A DNA stretch of 34,747 bases from an uncultured Clostridia bacterium (GTDB lineage: Bacteria > Bacillota > Clostridia > Peptostreptococcales > Anaerovoracaceae), in the NCBI GenBank assembly GCA_946541285.1, contig CAMNJG010000001.1:1-34747 (forward strand). The letters are read 5' to 3'. Position 1 is the stretch's first letter. Each line of letters begins with the position of its first letter. Shown here in pieces: positions 9,010 to 16,999 of this stretch. The notes below the pieces were generated by a model, which saw only the letters and a program-made list of their open reading frames with translations, ran no database searches and had not been told where the DNA came from. Made by a program: the position numbers and the translations under genes.

Positions 9010-10475
9010 TACGCCAGACTCCCTTCCATTTCAAGTTTGATCAGATTATTCATCTCCGCGGCGTACTCCAGCGGCAGCTCCTTGCTGATCGGATTCGCGA
9101 ATCCGGACACAATCATGGCACGGGCTTCGTCTTCTGAAATCCCGCGGCTCATGAGATAGAATACCGCTTCATCTGAAATACTGCCGATTTTTGCTTCATG
9201 TCCGATATCACAGTCTTCTGTGCAGACATCCATCTCCGGAATAGTATCAGAGCGGGAGATGTCATCCAGCATCAGACTCTGGCAGTCTACCGAGGACTTG
9301 GATCTCCTGGCGCTCGGCCGGATCTCCACCGCGCTGCGGAAGGTCCCGATGCCACCGTCCTTGGAAAGGGATTTGGTCGTCACGAGGGAAGAAGTTTCCT
9401 CTCCGATATGGACCATACGGCAGCCGGTATCCAGGTCCTGGCCTTTTCCTGAGAAGGTGATCCCGGTGTATTCGCAGTCCGCTCCTTTTCCCTTGAGGAT
9501 CGTCGTCGGGTACAGATAGGATACATGGGATCCGAAGGAACCGGAAACCCATTCCATTCTGCCGCCCTCCTCTACGATGGCCCTCTTGGTATTGAGGTTG
9601 TACATATTTTTGGACCAGTTCTCGATGGTTGAGTAACGGAGCCGCGCGTTTTTCTTGACATACAGCTCTACACAGCCCGCGTGGAGGTTCGCGACATTCC
9701 ACTTCGGGGCGGAACAGCCCTCGATAAAATGAAGATCCGCGTCTTCCTCAACGATAATGAGTGTGTGCTCGAACTGGCCCGCGCCCTTCGCGTTGAGACG
9801 GAAATAGGACTGCAGCGGGATGTCCACCTTGACACCCTTCGGTACATACACGAAGGATCCCCCGGACCATACCGCGCCGTGCAGCGCCGCGAACTTATGG
9901 TCTGTCGGCGGCACCAGCTTCATGAAATAGTCCTGGATCATCTGGGCGTACTCGCCTCTCATGGCAGATTCGAGATCCGAATAAATGACTCCGTGCTCCG
10001 CCACAAAATCCTGCAGATGATGATAAACCAGTTCGGAATCATACTGTGCTCCCACACCGGCCAGGTACTTGTGCTCCGCCTGCGGGATGCCCAGTTTATC
10101 AAATGTGGATTTGATCTCTTCCGGTACATCTTCCCAGCTGGCTTTCATATCGGTCTTCGGGCGGACATAAGTGACAATATTGTCCATATTCAGGCCGTCG
10201 ATCGGTGGTCCCCAGTCCGGCACCCGCATCTGGTTGTAAATCTCCAGTGATTTTAAACGGAACTCATGCATCCATTCCGGATCGTTTTTTTCCTTTGAAA
10301 TCTGGTCGACGATCTCTCTGGTCAGACCTTCGTCCACTTTATAGTAATCCGTACCTTCATCCCTGAAATTGTAGAGGGAACGGTTGGTTCCTTCGAGATA
10401 GGCATTGATATCGTCAGTGCTGGTATCTATCGGAGGATCGTAATGTACCGCACTGTCTTTTACAGCGTCATTCAT
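9009..10475 (-). CDS. sufB: Fe-S cluster assembly protein SufB
   Basis: A 488-residue SufB scaffold protein of normal length for the family. Recognisable blocks include GAVWSGGSFVYVPKGVKV, ENWSKNMYNLNTKR, GCRMVHIGEETSS and SSVDCQSLMLDD; the last contains the cysteine proposed to accept sulfur and hold the nascent cluster. It ends with the family's SISDEAVFYLMSRGI segment. It acts in the cytoplasm with SufC and SufD. The ATG follows the sufC stop with no intervening base, and GAGGAGG lies 11 bases upstream inside sufC. Confidence 0.96.
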   Translation of the reverse strand: MNDAVKDSAVHYDPPIDTSTDDINAYLEGTNRSLYNFRDEGTDYYKVDEGLTREIVDQISKEKNDPEWMHEFRLKSLEIYNQMRVPDWGPPIDGLNMDNIVTYVRPKTDMKASWEDVPEEIKSTFDKLGIPQAEHKYLAGVGAQYDSELVYHHLQDFVAEHGVIYSDLESAMRGEYAQMIQDYFMKLVPPTDHKFAALHGAVWSGGSFVYVPKGVKVDIPLQSYFRLNAKGAGQFEHTLIIVEEDADLHFIEGCSAPKWNVANLHAGCVELYVKKNARLRYSTIENWSKNMYNLNTKRAIVEEGGRMEWVSGSFGSHVSYLYPTTILKGKGADCEYTGITFSGKGQDLDTGCRMVHIGEETSSLVTTKSLSKDGGIGTFRSAVEIRPSARRSKSSVDCQSLMLDDISRSDTIPEMDVCTEDCDIGHEAKIGSISDEAVFYLMSRGISEDEARAMIVSGFANPISKELPLEYAAEMNNLIKLEMEGSLA

Positions 10476-11231
10476 TTACTTCGCAGCCTCCTCAATAAAT
10501 TTTTCAAATCCGTTTCTGCTGATCTCTTCTATCAGTTCCGGGCCTCCGGTCTGTACCAGGGATCCTCTGACCAGGATATGGGTGTAGTCTACCTTGAGGG
10601 CTTCCAGAATCTTCGCGTTGTGGGTAATGATCAGGAGGGCGCCGTCTGTCTGTTTCTGGTATTCTTCAATCCCCTTGGACACGGTACGTACCGCGTCTAC
10701 GTCCAGGCCGGAATCTGTCTCGTCAAGGATGGCGAATTTCGGGGAAAGCATCAGCATCTGCAGGATCTCCGCTTTCTTTTTTTCACCACCGGAAAATCCG
10801 ACATTGAGATCTCTCTCCGCGTATACCGGATCCATCTCCAGGAGCTTCATCGTCTCCTCCAGTTTTTTCTTGAACTGCAGGAGCTTCATCTGCTTTTCCG
10901 ACACCTGGCGCATGCCGTTCCTGATAAAACTCTCCAGGGATATGCCAGGAACTTCGAGTGGATTCTGGAAGGACATGAACATTCCGGCTCTGGCTCTTTT
11001 ATCAGTAGTGAGCTTTGTGATATCCTCACCATTGAAAAGAATCTGGCCATCCAGCACCTGATACACCGGATTTCCCATGATCGCGTTGCCGAGGGTTGAT
11101 TTTCCTGCCCCGTTCGGCCCCATGAGGACGTGGGTTTCACCTGCGTTGATCGTTAAATCCACATCGTGAAGGATCTGCCCGTCTTCAATCCCGACGGACA
11201 AACCCTTTACCTGAAGTAAAGAATCCGACAT
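10476..11231 (-). CDS. sufC: Fe-S assembly ATPase SufC
   Basis: A 251-residue soluble ABC-type ATPase, first gene of the suf operon. Walker A is GPNGAGKST at 38-46, the signature is FSGGEKKKAEILQM, Walker B is FAILDETDSGLD, and the switch histidine is in IITHN. The SGGEKK signature with DETDSGLD is diagnostic of SufC rather than transport ATPases. ATP binding drives conformational change of the SufBC2D complex during cluster assembly. The upstream stretch 11232-11368 is AT-rich and contains the likely operon promoter. Confidence 0.96.
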   Translation of the reverse strand: MSDSLLQVKGLSVGIEDGQILHDVDLTINAGETHVLMGPNGAGKSTLGNAIMGNPVYQVLDGQILFNGEDITKLTTDKRARAGMFMSFQNPLEVPGISLESFIRNGMRQVSEKQMKLLQFKKKLEETMKLLEMDPVYAERDLNVGFSGGEKKKAEILQMLMLSPKFAILDETDSGLDVDAVRTVSKGIEEYQKQTDGALLIITHNAKILEALKVDYTHILVRGSLVQTGGPELIEEISRNGFEKFIEEAAK

Positions 11232-11292
11232 CTATTTTACCTGCCTTTCACTTAGCAATAATGATTTGTCTTAGCGTTTTCGATTATCCTTA

Positions 11293-11324
11293 TATAAATT
11301 ACCGTAAAATCTGCAAATGTCAAT
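11293..11324 (-). promoter_or_regulatory. Candidate suf operon promoter
   Basis: On the minus strand a perfect TTGACA (11319-11324) lies upstream of AT-rich TTTATATAA (around 11292-11298). The spacing to the best -10 match is longer than ideal (about 18-20 bases), so the exact -10 is uncertain. A GATAAT immediately downstream is an alternative. It lies about 65-90 bases upstream of sufC. No recognisable IscR/SufR operator was found. Confidence 0.4.
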
Positions 11325-11368
11325 AACTAATGCAAATCCTGACGGAGATATACGGATTTTCCCATAAT

Positions 11369-11525
11369 AAAAACAGGAAATTAAGAGTCCTGCCGCTCCG
11401 GATCATCTGCGTATCCGGCCCACGCCCGCCAGACGCGTGGATTCCCGTCGTCTGCCACCGGAAATACGGCTCCTGAACGCTGCTTCGCAGACTTTTCCTT
11501 ACCTATGTATTTACCCACAGGGACT
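11369..11525 (-). ncRNA. Candidate structured small RNA of ~155 nt (6S-like, unconfirmed)
   Basis: A perfect TATAAT (11529-11534, minus strand) would start transcription near 11525. The transcript begins AGTCCCTG (11518-11525), which pairs with CAGGACT (11386-11392) near its end to make a closing stem with one bulge. Internal pairing includes CGTATTTCCGG with CCGGATACG, TCTGCG with CGCAGA, and CCACGC with GCGTGG. The end is a weak intrinsic terminator, CAGGA...TCCTG followed by TTTTT (11369-11378 and 11388-11392). A long rod with paired ends recalls bacterial 6S RNA, but the length is short for that family and no conserved 6S sequence could be verified. The 73-codon frame over this interval has no recognisable family. 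Confidence 0.42.
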
Positions 11526-11582
11526 TTGATTATACCATACAAATTGGCGTTCGTTTCCCATAGAATAAAGATATATTCCCGT

Positions 11583-12956
11583 TTATTCTGTTTCCGGGTC
11601 AAAAGATCCCCGGAGATAGCGGTACCTGCGGTTCATCCGGAAAATAAAGAACCAGGAAAAGACACAGGAGGCCGTTTCCGCGACGGTCACCGATCCCCAG
11701 ATTCCGTTGATCCCGAGAAATGCCGGCAGCAGGATCACCGCGCCCATCTCAAACACCATCGTCCGCATAAAGGAAATGACTGCTGAAATCCGCCCGTCAT
11801 TGAGTGATGTGAAAAAGGAGGAAGCGAACATATTCCCTCCCGCCAGCAGAAAGCTGAAAAGATAAATCCGGAAAGCCAGGACCGTCATTTCCACCAGCCG
11901 GGCATCATAGCCGACAAACAGCAGCGCGATGGGACGTGTCAGCAGCTGTGCCAGCAGGAACATCAGCAATCCACCAATGTACTCCAGCGTAAACCCTTTC
12001 CTCAGCAGACTGTTTAATTCGCTGTGGTGACCCGCTCCATAGTGAAAGCCTGCGATGGGCGCTGCGCCAAAGGTATAGCCATATAATACGCCGGTAAAGA
12101 TAAACTGGACATACATCAGGACCCCGTAAACGGCAACGCCATCCGCGCCTGTATATCGCATCAGCTGAAGGTTGTAGACCATACTGACCAGGGACATGGA
12201 CACCATGGTCATCAGCTCCGAAACACCGTTGAAACAGGCTTTCCGGACAGGCGCGAACTCCAGGCGGCACGGGCGGAAACGCAGCAGGCTGTCGTTGGGA
12301 CGGCAGAAATACACAAACGGAAGGATGCCGCCCACCACCTGGGAAAGATCGGTCGCGACAGCCGCTCCGGCAATCCCCAGATCCAGAAGTCCCACGAAGA
12401 CAGCATCCAGCACCATATTGGTCACACCGGCCGCGACCATGATCCGCAGTCCCAGGCGCGGTTTCTCCGCCGCGGTCAGGAACGACTGGAACAGATACTG
12501 CATCTGCAGTGCCGGCAGGAACAGGATACAGATTCTCCCATAAAGGATACAGTCCTCCAGGATCGTCTCATCCGCCCCCAGCAGCAGTGAAATTTCTTTC
12601 ATCCACAGAAAACCGGGCACTGCGAAAACGACAGAGGACAGAAGCGCGATCTCCACCATCATGGAAAAATAGCGGTTCGCTTCCTCCTGCCTGTTTTCTC
12701 CCAGCGTTTTGGCGACCAGGGCGGTACCGCCGGTGCCGAACATCGTGCCGACGCCTCCCAGGATCATCAGAGCCGGAACGACCAGATTGACTGCCGCGAA
12801 GGCGTTTTTACCGACAAAGTTGGAAACGAACAGCCCGTCCACGATGTCATACATGGAAGAAAAAACCATCATCACGATGGTCGGGAAACAAAACCGAAGC
12901 AGTTTTCTGTAAGTGAAATGTTCCGACAGCTGGATTCTGTTGCTTTTTTCTGACAT
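11583..12956 (-). CDS. MATE family efflux transporter
   Basis: A 457-residue polytopic membrane protein with about twelve helices in two related halves. The N-terminal MATE pattern is clear (FPTIVMMVFSSMYDIVDGLFVSNFVG, given here only for position about 25-50), as is GTGGTALVAKTLG near 100. Family members export cations, drugs or metabolites in exchange for Na+ or H+. The substrate cannot be inferred. The start is supported by AAGGAGG 4-5 bases upstream of the ATG. It appears to be monocistronic, followed downstream by the candidate small RNA. Confidence 0.9.
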   Translation of the reverse strand: MSEKSNRIQLSEHFTYRKLLRFCFPTIVMMVFSSMYDIVDGLFVSNFVGKNAFAAVNLVVPALMILGGVGTMFGTGGTALVAKTLGENRQEEANRYFSMMVEIALLSSVVFAVPGFLWMKEISLLLGADETILEDCILYGRICILFLPALQMQYLFQSFLTAAEKPRLGLRIMVAAGVTNMVLDAVFVGLLDLGIAGAAVATDLSQVVGGILPFVYFCRPNDSLLRFRPCRLEFAPVRKACFNGVSELMTMVSMSLVSMVYNLQLMRYTGADGVAVYGVLMYVQFIFTGVLYGYTFGAAPIAGFHYGAGHHSELNSLLRKGFTLEYIGGLLMFLLAQLLTRPIALLFVGYDARLVEMTVLAFRIYLFSFLLAGGNMFASSFFTSLNDGRISAVISFMRTMVFEMGAVILLPAFLGINGIWGSVTVAETASCVFSWFFIFRMNRRYRYLRGSFDPETE

Positions 12957-12996
12957 GCTTCCTCCTTCCGTCTTCCTGTGTTATTTCTTCCGGGAT

Positions 12997-13248
12997 GTTA
13001 GGAACTGTAGTTTAATAAATCATACATTTCACTTGCCTCTTTTCCCGATTGCTGCGTCAAAAAGCCTCGCCGATGCCCGCATCGCCTGCGTTTTTTTCCT
13101 TTGAACACCTAACCCGACGAACACAGTGAGTCGCTGGTAGGTGTCATGCAACCGATTCCCCGAAGCGAAGCGAGGTTGGAATCGTCTGCTGCACTCGGAA
13201 AAACATTCGGCGCAAAATGCACAATTTATTTTCATACAGTTCCTTAAC
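12997..13248. repeat. MITE-like palindromic repeat element (~250 bp)
   Basis: The ends are inverted repeats: GTTAGGAACTGTA (12997-13009) and TACAGTTCCTTAAC (13235-13248), identical except for one extra base. Inside are at least two hairpins with similar loops: ACACCTAACC-CGAC/GTCG-GGTAGGTGT (13105-13144) and CGATTCC/GGAATCG (13153-13159 with 13178-13184). It carries no convincing gene; a 68-codon frame inside is a by-product. A derivative with internal deletion lies in inverted orientation at about 16962-16996. Non-coding, palindromic and multicopy fits a miniature inverted-repeat element; the mobilising transposase is not in the window. Confidence 0.6.
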
Positions 13249-13295
13249 CGGCATTGTTTCCATAAGAATTCATCGAGTTTTCCGGTAAAACCATG

Positions 13296-13301
13296 TATAA
13301 T
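13296..13301 (+). promoter_or_regulatory. Candidate -10 element of thrH-cobI
   Basis: A perfect TATAAT lies about 80 bases upstream of the thrH start, just outside the repeat element. The corresponding -35 (around 13273, TCGAGT) is poor, so promoter strength is uncertain. Confidence 0.4.
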
Positions 13302-13380
13302 GTATATACTAAATTTTTATGCAGCATGGAGGAATGCAGGCTCTGCCCGTGTTTCCTCCGGAAATTCAGGAGGACTATTG

Positions 13381-13986
13381 ATGTTCATTACATGCTTTGA
13401 TCTGGAAGGTGTACTCGTACCGGAAATCTGGATCGCGTTCGCGGAAGCAACAGGAATCCCGGAACTCAAACGCACCACCAGGGATGAGCCGGATTATGAC
13501 AAACTCATGAACTACCGGCTTGATATATTAAAAGAGCACGGCCTGGGACTGAAGGAAATCCAGGAAACCATCGCCGGGATCGATCCGTTCCCGGGAGCAA
13601 AGGCATTCCTCGATGAACTCAGGGAGATCACGCAGGTGCTCATACTGAGCGACACGTTCATTCAGTTCGCGGGGCCGCTCATGAAAAAACTCGGCTGGCC
13701 GACAATCTTCTGCAACAGTCTGGAGGTCGCGGAAGACGGTACGATCACCGGTTATAAAATGCGGGTGGAAAAATCAAAATACACCACTGTGAAAGCGCTG
13801 CAGTCCATCGGCTATGACACGATCGCTTCCGGGGACAGCTACAATGACCTGGGCATGATCAAAGCCAGTAAGGCCGGTTTCCTGTTCCGCAGTCCGGATT
13901 CCATCAGAGCGGAAAATCCTGACATTCCGGCATACGAGGATTACGCTGACCTGCTGGCAGCCATCAAAGGGGTGCTTTCCGAATGA
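13381..13986 (+). CDS. thrH: ThrH-type phosphoserine phosphatase/homoserine phosphotransferase
   Basis: A 201-residue HAD-superfamily phosphatase. The opening FDLEGVLVPEIWIAFAE (residues 6-22) carries the nucleophile/acid pair in the DxE form characteristic of ThrH rather than SerB. The later motifs LILSDTFIQF, the conserved Lys in VEKSKYTTV and GDSYNDLGM complete the active site. Pseudomonas ThrH dephosphorylates phosphoserine and can transfer its phosphate to homoserine. The start at 13381 is fixed by CAGGAGGAC 6-10 bases upstream; the frame remains open further upstream into the repeat, but that part is not protein-like. Its stop overlaps the next gene by four bases (ATGA). Confidence 0.88.
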   Translation: MFITCFDLEGVLVPEIWIAFAEATGIPELKRTTRDEPDYDKLMNYRLDILKEHGLGLKEIQETIAGIDPFPGAKAFLDELREITQVLILSDTFIQFAGPLMKKLGWPTIFCNSLEVAEDGTITGYKMRVEKSKYTTVKALQSIGYDTIASGDSYNDLGMIKASKAGFLFRSPDSIRAENPDIPAYEDYADLLAAIKGVLSE

Positions 13987-14672
13987 CCGGAAAAGGTATC
14001 CTGTACGGCGTCGGAACCGGTCCGGGAGATCCGGAGCTTCTGACACTCAAGGCGATCCGGATCATTAAAGAAGCCGATGTCATCGCGGTTCCCAATGAGA
14101 TCCCGGAAAACAGCATTCCTTACCGCACAGTGGCAGCCGTTTATCCGGAGTTGGCTTCAAAGGAAATCCTTCCGGTGCCTTTTCTCATGGAACCGGACCA
14201 GGAGGCCCGCCAGGCCGTCAGAGAAGAAAACGCGGACAGAATCGCGGCGATACTGGACCAGGGCCGGAGTGTCGCGTTCCTGACCATCGGGGATCCTTCG
14301 ATCTATACCACTTATTCCTATGTCTTTGCCATCCTGGCTCCGAGGGGATATACCTGTGAAATGATCAGCGGAGTGCCTTCTTTCTGCGGAGCCTCTGCCC
14401 GGCTCAATACCACCCTCTGCGGAGGCAATGAGCGCCTGGAGATCATCCCCGGCGGTATGGGAGGAGACGCGGGTTCCACACAGATCTACATGAAGTATGA
14501 ATCCCGCTTCCCGGAACTGATCAGGGAACTGAAAGCCCGCGGAGAAAAACCGATGGTAATCGAGAACTGCTGTCTGGAGGGAGAACGGGCTTTTCCTGAC
14601 GCAGACCATCTCCCGGAGGATATCGGATATTTCAATATCGTCATCTCCCGCAGCAGGGATACAGAGCGATAA
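13983..14672 (+). CDS. cobI: Precorrin-2/cobalt-factor II C20-methyltransferase
   Basis: A 229-residue tetrapyrrole methylase (CobI/CbiL). The N-terminal YGVGTGPGDPELLTLKA (9-25) is the SAM-binding loop, GDPSIYTTYSYV (near 103) and GVPSFCGASARL (near 129) are the other family blocks, and the length is typical. The enzyme adds the C20 methyl group to the corrin precursor during cobalamin synthesis. It is an isolated cob gene here, coupled to thrH by a four-base overlap, so the rest of the pathway must be elsewhere or absent. The transcript is closed by the hairpin at 14724-14771. Confidence 0.9.
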   Translation: MTGKGILYGVGTGPGDPELLTLKAIRIIKEADVIAVPNEIPENSIPYRTVAAVYPELASKEILPVPFLMEPDQEARQAVREENADRIAAILDQGRSVAFLTIGDPSIYTTYSYVFAILAPRGYTCEMISGVPSFCGASARLNTTLCGGNERLEIIPGGMGGDAGSTQIYMKYESRFPELIRELKARGEKPMVIENCCLEGERAFPDADHLPEDIGYFNIVISRSRDTER

Positions 14673-14723
14673 CGCCAGCGTCATCCGGTTTCTGGCGCGA
14701 CCAGCACCCTGAACGAAAAACGG

Positions 14724-14771
14724 ACAGCCTGAGCCATGGGAGCATCTCCTGACTCAGGCTGTTTTGTTTTT
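14724..14771 (+). terminator. Bidirectional intrinsic terminator
   Basis: Arms ACAGCCTGAG (14724-14733) and CTCAGGCTGT (14753-14762) form a perfect 10-bp stem, followed on the plus strand by TTTGTTTTTG. On the minus strand the same stem is followed by CCGTTTTTCG. It thus separates the convergent cobI and polysaccharide deacetylase genes. Confidence 0.88.
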
Positions 14772-14845
14772 GAGTACTCTGGATTCATCGGATTCCGGAT
14801 CCCCGGCTCACACCAGGCAGCCATCAGCGATGATTCCGCGTTTCC

Positions 14846-16189
14846 CTAATTGTTGATCTTCTGATGCGCCGCGAAGAATCCGTTCTGGAGACAGTCGAAA
14901 CTGTATCCGCGGGAAAGCGCCCACTGCAGGAACGGCTCTACCGCGTTCATCGTGTATTCGTGGGTATCATGGCACAGGATGATGGACCGGCCGTTTTTCT
15001 CCACACCGGCTTTCATGCGTTCCACCATGACCGAGCTGTCTTTGGTTTCCCCGGCATCCCCGCTCATGACATTCCAGTCAAAATACCAGTAGCCCTGGAC
15101 CGTCGCTTCGTTGGCCAGCCGGGTCATGATCCCCGGGCAGTATTTTTTACTGACCGTATTGGAGCCGCCTCCCGGGAAACGCATGATCGTAGTCCGTTTC
15201 CCCGTCTGCTGCTCGATGATATCGTTCATGGCGTTGAAATCATCCCAGAACGCCTGATCATTGCTGTAAATCTGATCATATTTGTGGGTATAGGAATGCA
15301 CGCCTACTGCATGACCATGTTCGGCCTCTTTTTTGATCAGGTTCAGGTAATTTTTATCGTAGGCTGTCGCCGTCACGAAAAAGGTCGCTTTGACCTGATA
15401 TTTGTCCAGGATGGACAGAATCTGATCGGTATACTGACCCGGGCCGTCATCAAAAGTCAGATAAATGATTTTTTCGTCCGGATTGAGCTCCCTGAGTTTC
15501 GGCACCGGGAATTTTTTCACGGTCACCAGACGTTCCGCCATGGTAATGTGGCCGTCTTTATCCGCGACAGAATAGCCCAGCATATACGTACCCGGCTTAT
15601 CTTTATCCACCGATCCCGTAACCTTTACCCGGTCTGTAATATAGCCCTCTTTTTCATCTGTCGCGACATATCCATCATAAAAACCAAAGGCGTCAAAAAC
15701 GGTCGTGTTTTTCCCTCCGTAGAGTCCGATGACCGGCGCGTTTTTTTCGCTGCTGAACGTATCGTACATACTGGCTTTTCTGGCATCCACCAGATTATCC
15801 ATTACTTTGACCGTTCTTTTCTTACTGATGGAATTCCCAAAATATTTTGCCCGGTAGGTAATCGTGTATGTTCCGGGCTTTTTGGTGTCCACCTCCCCTT
15901 CCTGACTGACAGAAAGGGTTCTGACGACACCGGTCCGGTCGTTTCTGCACTTCGCGGTGCAGCCTTTCTCTACGTATTTATCTCCCTGATACAGTGTCAG
16001 CTCCTGCGATCCTTTCACTTTCATGCTGAGTGTCCACCGGGAGGGAGACATCAGATGGAGGTACATCAGGCCAAGTACAGCCAGGATGACCAGGATGATG
16101 ACAATCGCCCGCAGATTGCGGACTTTTTTCACCTCGCTCATGACCGGAGCTTCTGTTTCCTGTATGGTTTCTTTTTCTGTTTCACTCAT
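14846..16189 (-). CDS. Membrane-anchored polysaccharide deacetylase with Ig-like domains
   Basis: A 447-residue protein: acidic cytoplasmic N-terminus (1-27), one membrane helix (28-47), two Ig-like modules of the DUF5011 type (about 55-130 and 145-226, each ending in a KPGTY...Y strand) and a C-terminal NodB deacetylase domain (about 240-440). The catalytic motifs are present: TFDDGP (245-250, Asp247 and metal ligand Asp248), HSYTH (His298 and His302), RFPGGGS (337-343), FDW (370-372) and LCHDTH (His407). The likely substrate is N-acetylglucosamine in peptidoglycan, outside the membrane; this is a family-based inference, as other chitin-like polymers are possible. Deacetylation of this kind often gives lysozyme resistance. 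It follows the kinase-like gene by 44 bases, possibly in one transcript. Confidence 0.9.
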   Translation of the reverse strand: MSETEKETIQETEAPVMSEVKKVRNLRAIVIILVILAVLGLMYLHLMSPSRWTLSMKVKGSQELTLYQGDKYVEKGCTAKCRNDRTGVVRTLSVSQEGEVDTKKPGTYTITYRAKYFGNSISKKRTVKVMDNLVDARKASMYDTFSSEKNAPVIGLYGGKNTTVFDAFGFYDGYVATDEKEGYITDRVKVTGSVDKDKPGTYMLGYSVADKDGHITMAERLVTVKKFPVPKLRELNPDEKIIYLTFDDGPGQYTDQILSILDKYQVKATFFVTATAYDKNYLNLIKKEAEHGHAVGVHSYTHKYDQIYSNDQAFWDDFNAMNDIIEQQTGKRTTIMRFPGGGSNTVSKKYCPGIMTRLANEATVQGYWYFDWNVMSGDAGETKDSSVMVERMKAGVEKNGRSIILCHDTHEYTMNAVEPFLQWALSRGYSFDCLQNGFFAAHQKINN

Positions 16190-16233
16190 TATTCTTCAGA
16201 TCCCTGCGGATCTTCCTCTTTCTGTGCCTTTTT

Positions 16234-16842
16234 TCACACCTGCTCCGGATGTTCATCCAGGAAGCGGATCATGTTCAGAATCATTTCTACCGATCCGTCA
16301 ATGCCGAAGACACTGCTGTCCAGGGAGACGGTATAATTATCAACAGCGCCCCATTCCCTGTCTGTATAATAACGGTAATTTTTCCTTCTGTTCTTGTCTT
16401 CTTCCGCGATCGCTTTTGCCGGATCCGAAGTTTTGACACCGTACTGGTTGATAATCCGGTCAGCTCTGTCTGCCGGGTCAGCGTGGACAAACACATGGAT
16501 CGCGTCTTTTCTGTCCTTCAGGATGTAATCGGAGCAGCGTCCGACAATGATGCATGGACCTTCTTCCGCGAGTTCCAGGATGATTTTCCTCTGCATGGAC
16601 CAGAGATAATCCTCTGTGGTCATCCCATTGAAGGTCATCGAAGGATAGGTAATCGAAAAGAAACTGCTGTGCTTCTCTCCATGCTCCTGTACAAAGGATT
16701 CCGCGAAGCCGGTCCGTTCTGCCGCTTTCGCGATCAGTTCCTTATCATAAAACGCGTATCCCAGTTTCTCCGCGAGCATCTGGGCGATGGTCCTGCCGCC
16801 GCTGCCGAATTCTCTGCTGATTGTAATAATATTAATACTCAT
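16234..16842 (-). CDS. Cytidylate kinase-like family protein
   Basis: A 202-residue P-loop protein of the cytidylate-kinase-like family. The N-terminal ISREFGSGGRTIAQMLAEKL (8-27) is its characteristic P-loop variant, in place of GPxGxGKS. FYDKELI and the mid-protein IIVGRCSDYIL (near 98) match the family, and a basic lid-like stretch EEDKNRRKNYRYYTDREWG lies near 145-163. It is common in gut Clostridia and distinct from canonical Cmk; its true substrate is unknown. AGGAGG precedes the ATG, and a strong promoter overlapped by a palindrome lies 53 bases upstream. Confidence 0.88.
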   Translation of the reverse strand: MSINIITISREFGSGGRTIAQMLAEKLGYAFYDKELIAKAAERTGFAESFVQEHGEKHSSFFSITYPSMTFNGMTTEDYLWSMQRKIILELAEEGPCIIVGRCSDYILKDRKDAIHVFVHADPADRADRIINQYGVKTSDPAKAIAEEDKNRRKNYRYYTDREWGAVDNYTVSLDSSVFGIDGSVEMILNMIRFLDEHPEQV

Positions 16843-16894
16843 AAAACTGCGCCTCCTGACATCTGTGCTGTTTTATACTCTGATTCTTATCTAT

Positions 16895-16923
16895 ATTATA
16901 CAGACAACCGGGGAAAGTGTCCA
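16895..16923 (-). promoter_or_regulatory. Strong sigma-A promoter of the kinase-like gene
   Basis: On the minus strand TGGACA (16918-16923) and TATAAT (16895-16900) are separated by exactly 17 bases, eleven of twelve consensus positions. It drives the cytidylate-kinase-like gene starting at 16842 and possibly the deacetylase gene. Confidence 0.8.
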
Positions 16924-16933
16924 CTTTCCCCGG
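16908..16933. promoter_or_regulatory. Perfect 26-bp palindrome over the promoter (operator or terminator)
   Basis: CCGGGGAAAGTG (16908-16919) and CACTTTCCCCGG (16922-16933) are exact inverted repeats around a 2-base centre. The palindrome covers the -35 hexamer and part of the spacer of the promoter at 16895-16923, a position suited to a repressor. It also lies 67 bases after the stop of the SLH/L,D-transpeptidase gene and could act as its terminator, although the following TTGTCTG is a poor U-tract. Confidence 0.6.
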
Positions 16934-16961
16934 TCTTTTCACCAGTCCTGATGTTCTGTCA

Positions 16962-16996
16962 GTAAGGAATTGTATGATTTATTAAACTACAGTTCC
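16962..16996. repeat. Deleted copy of the 12997-13248 repeat element
   Basis: Bases 16972-16996 are the exact reverse complement of 13001-13025 (25 of 25), the left end of the large element. The adjoining bases to 16962 match its right end (TACAATTCCTTAC against TACAGTTCCTTAAC). The copy is therefore both ends joined, with the ~210-bp interior lost at a TCATAC direct repeat. It lies immediately after the stop codon of the SLH protein gene. Confidence 0.65.
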
Positions 16997-16999
16997 AAA

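Noticed and set aside
11381..11602. 73-codon minus-strand frame overlapping the end of the MATE gene
   Set aside because: No family resemblance, no ribosome site, and the DNA has RNA-like pairing and its own -10 inside; treated as part of a candidate small RNA.
13029..13235. 68-codon minus-strand frame, Cys/Arg/Phe-rich
   Set aside because: Lies wholly inside a palindromic repeat element with terminal inverted repeats; composition reflects hairpins rather than a protein.
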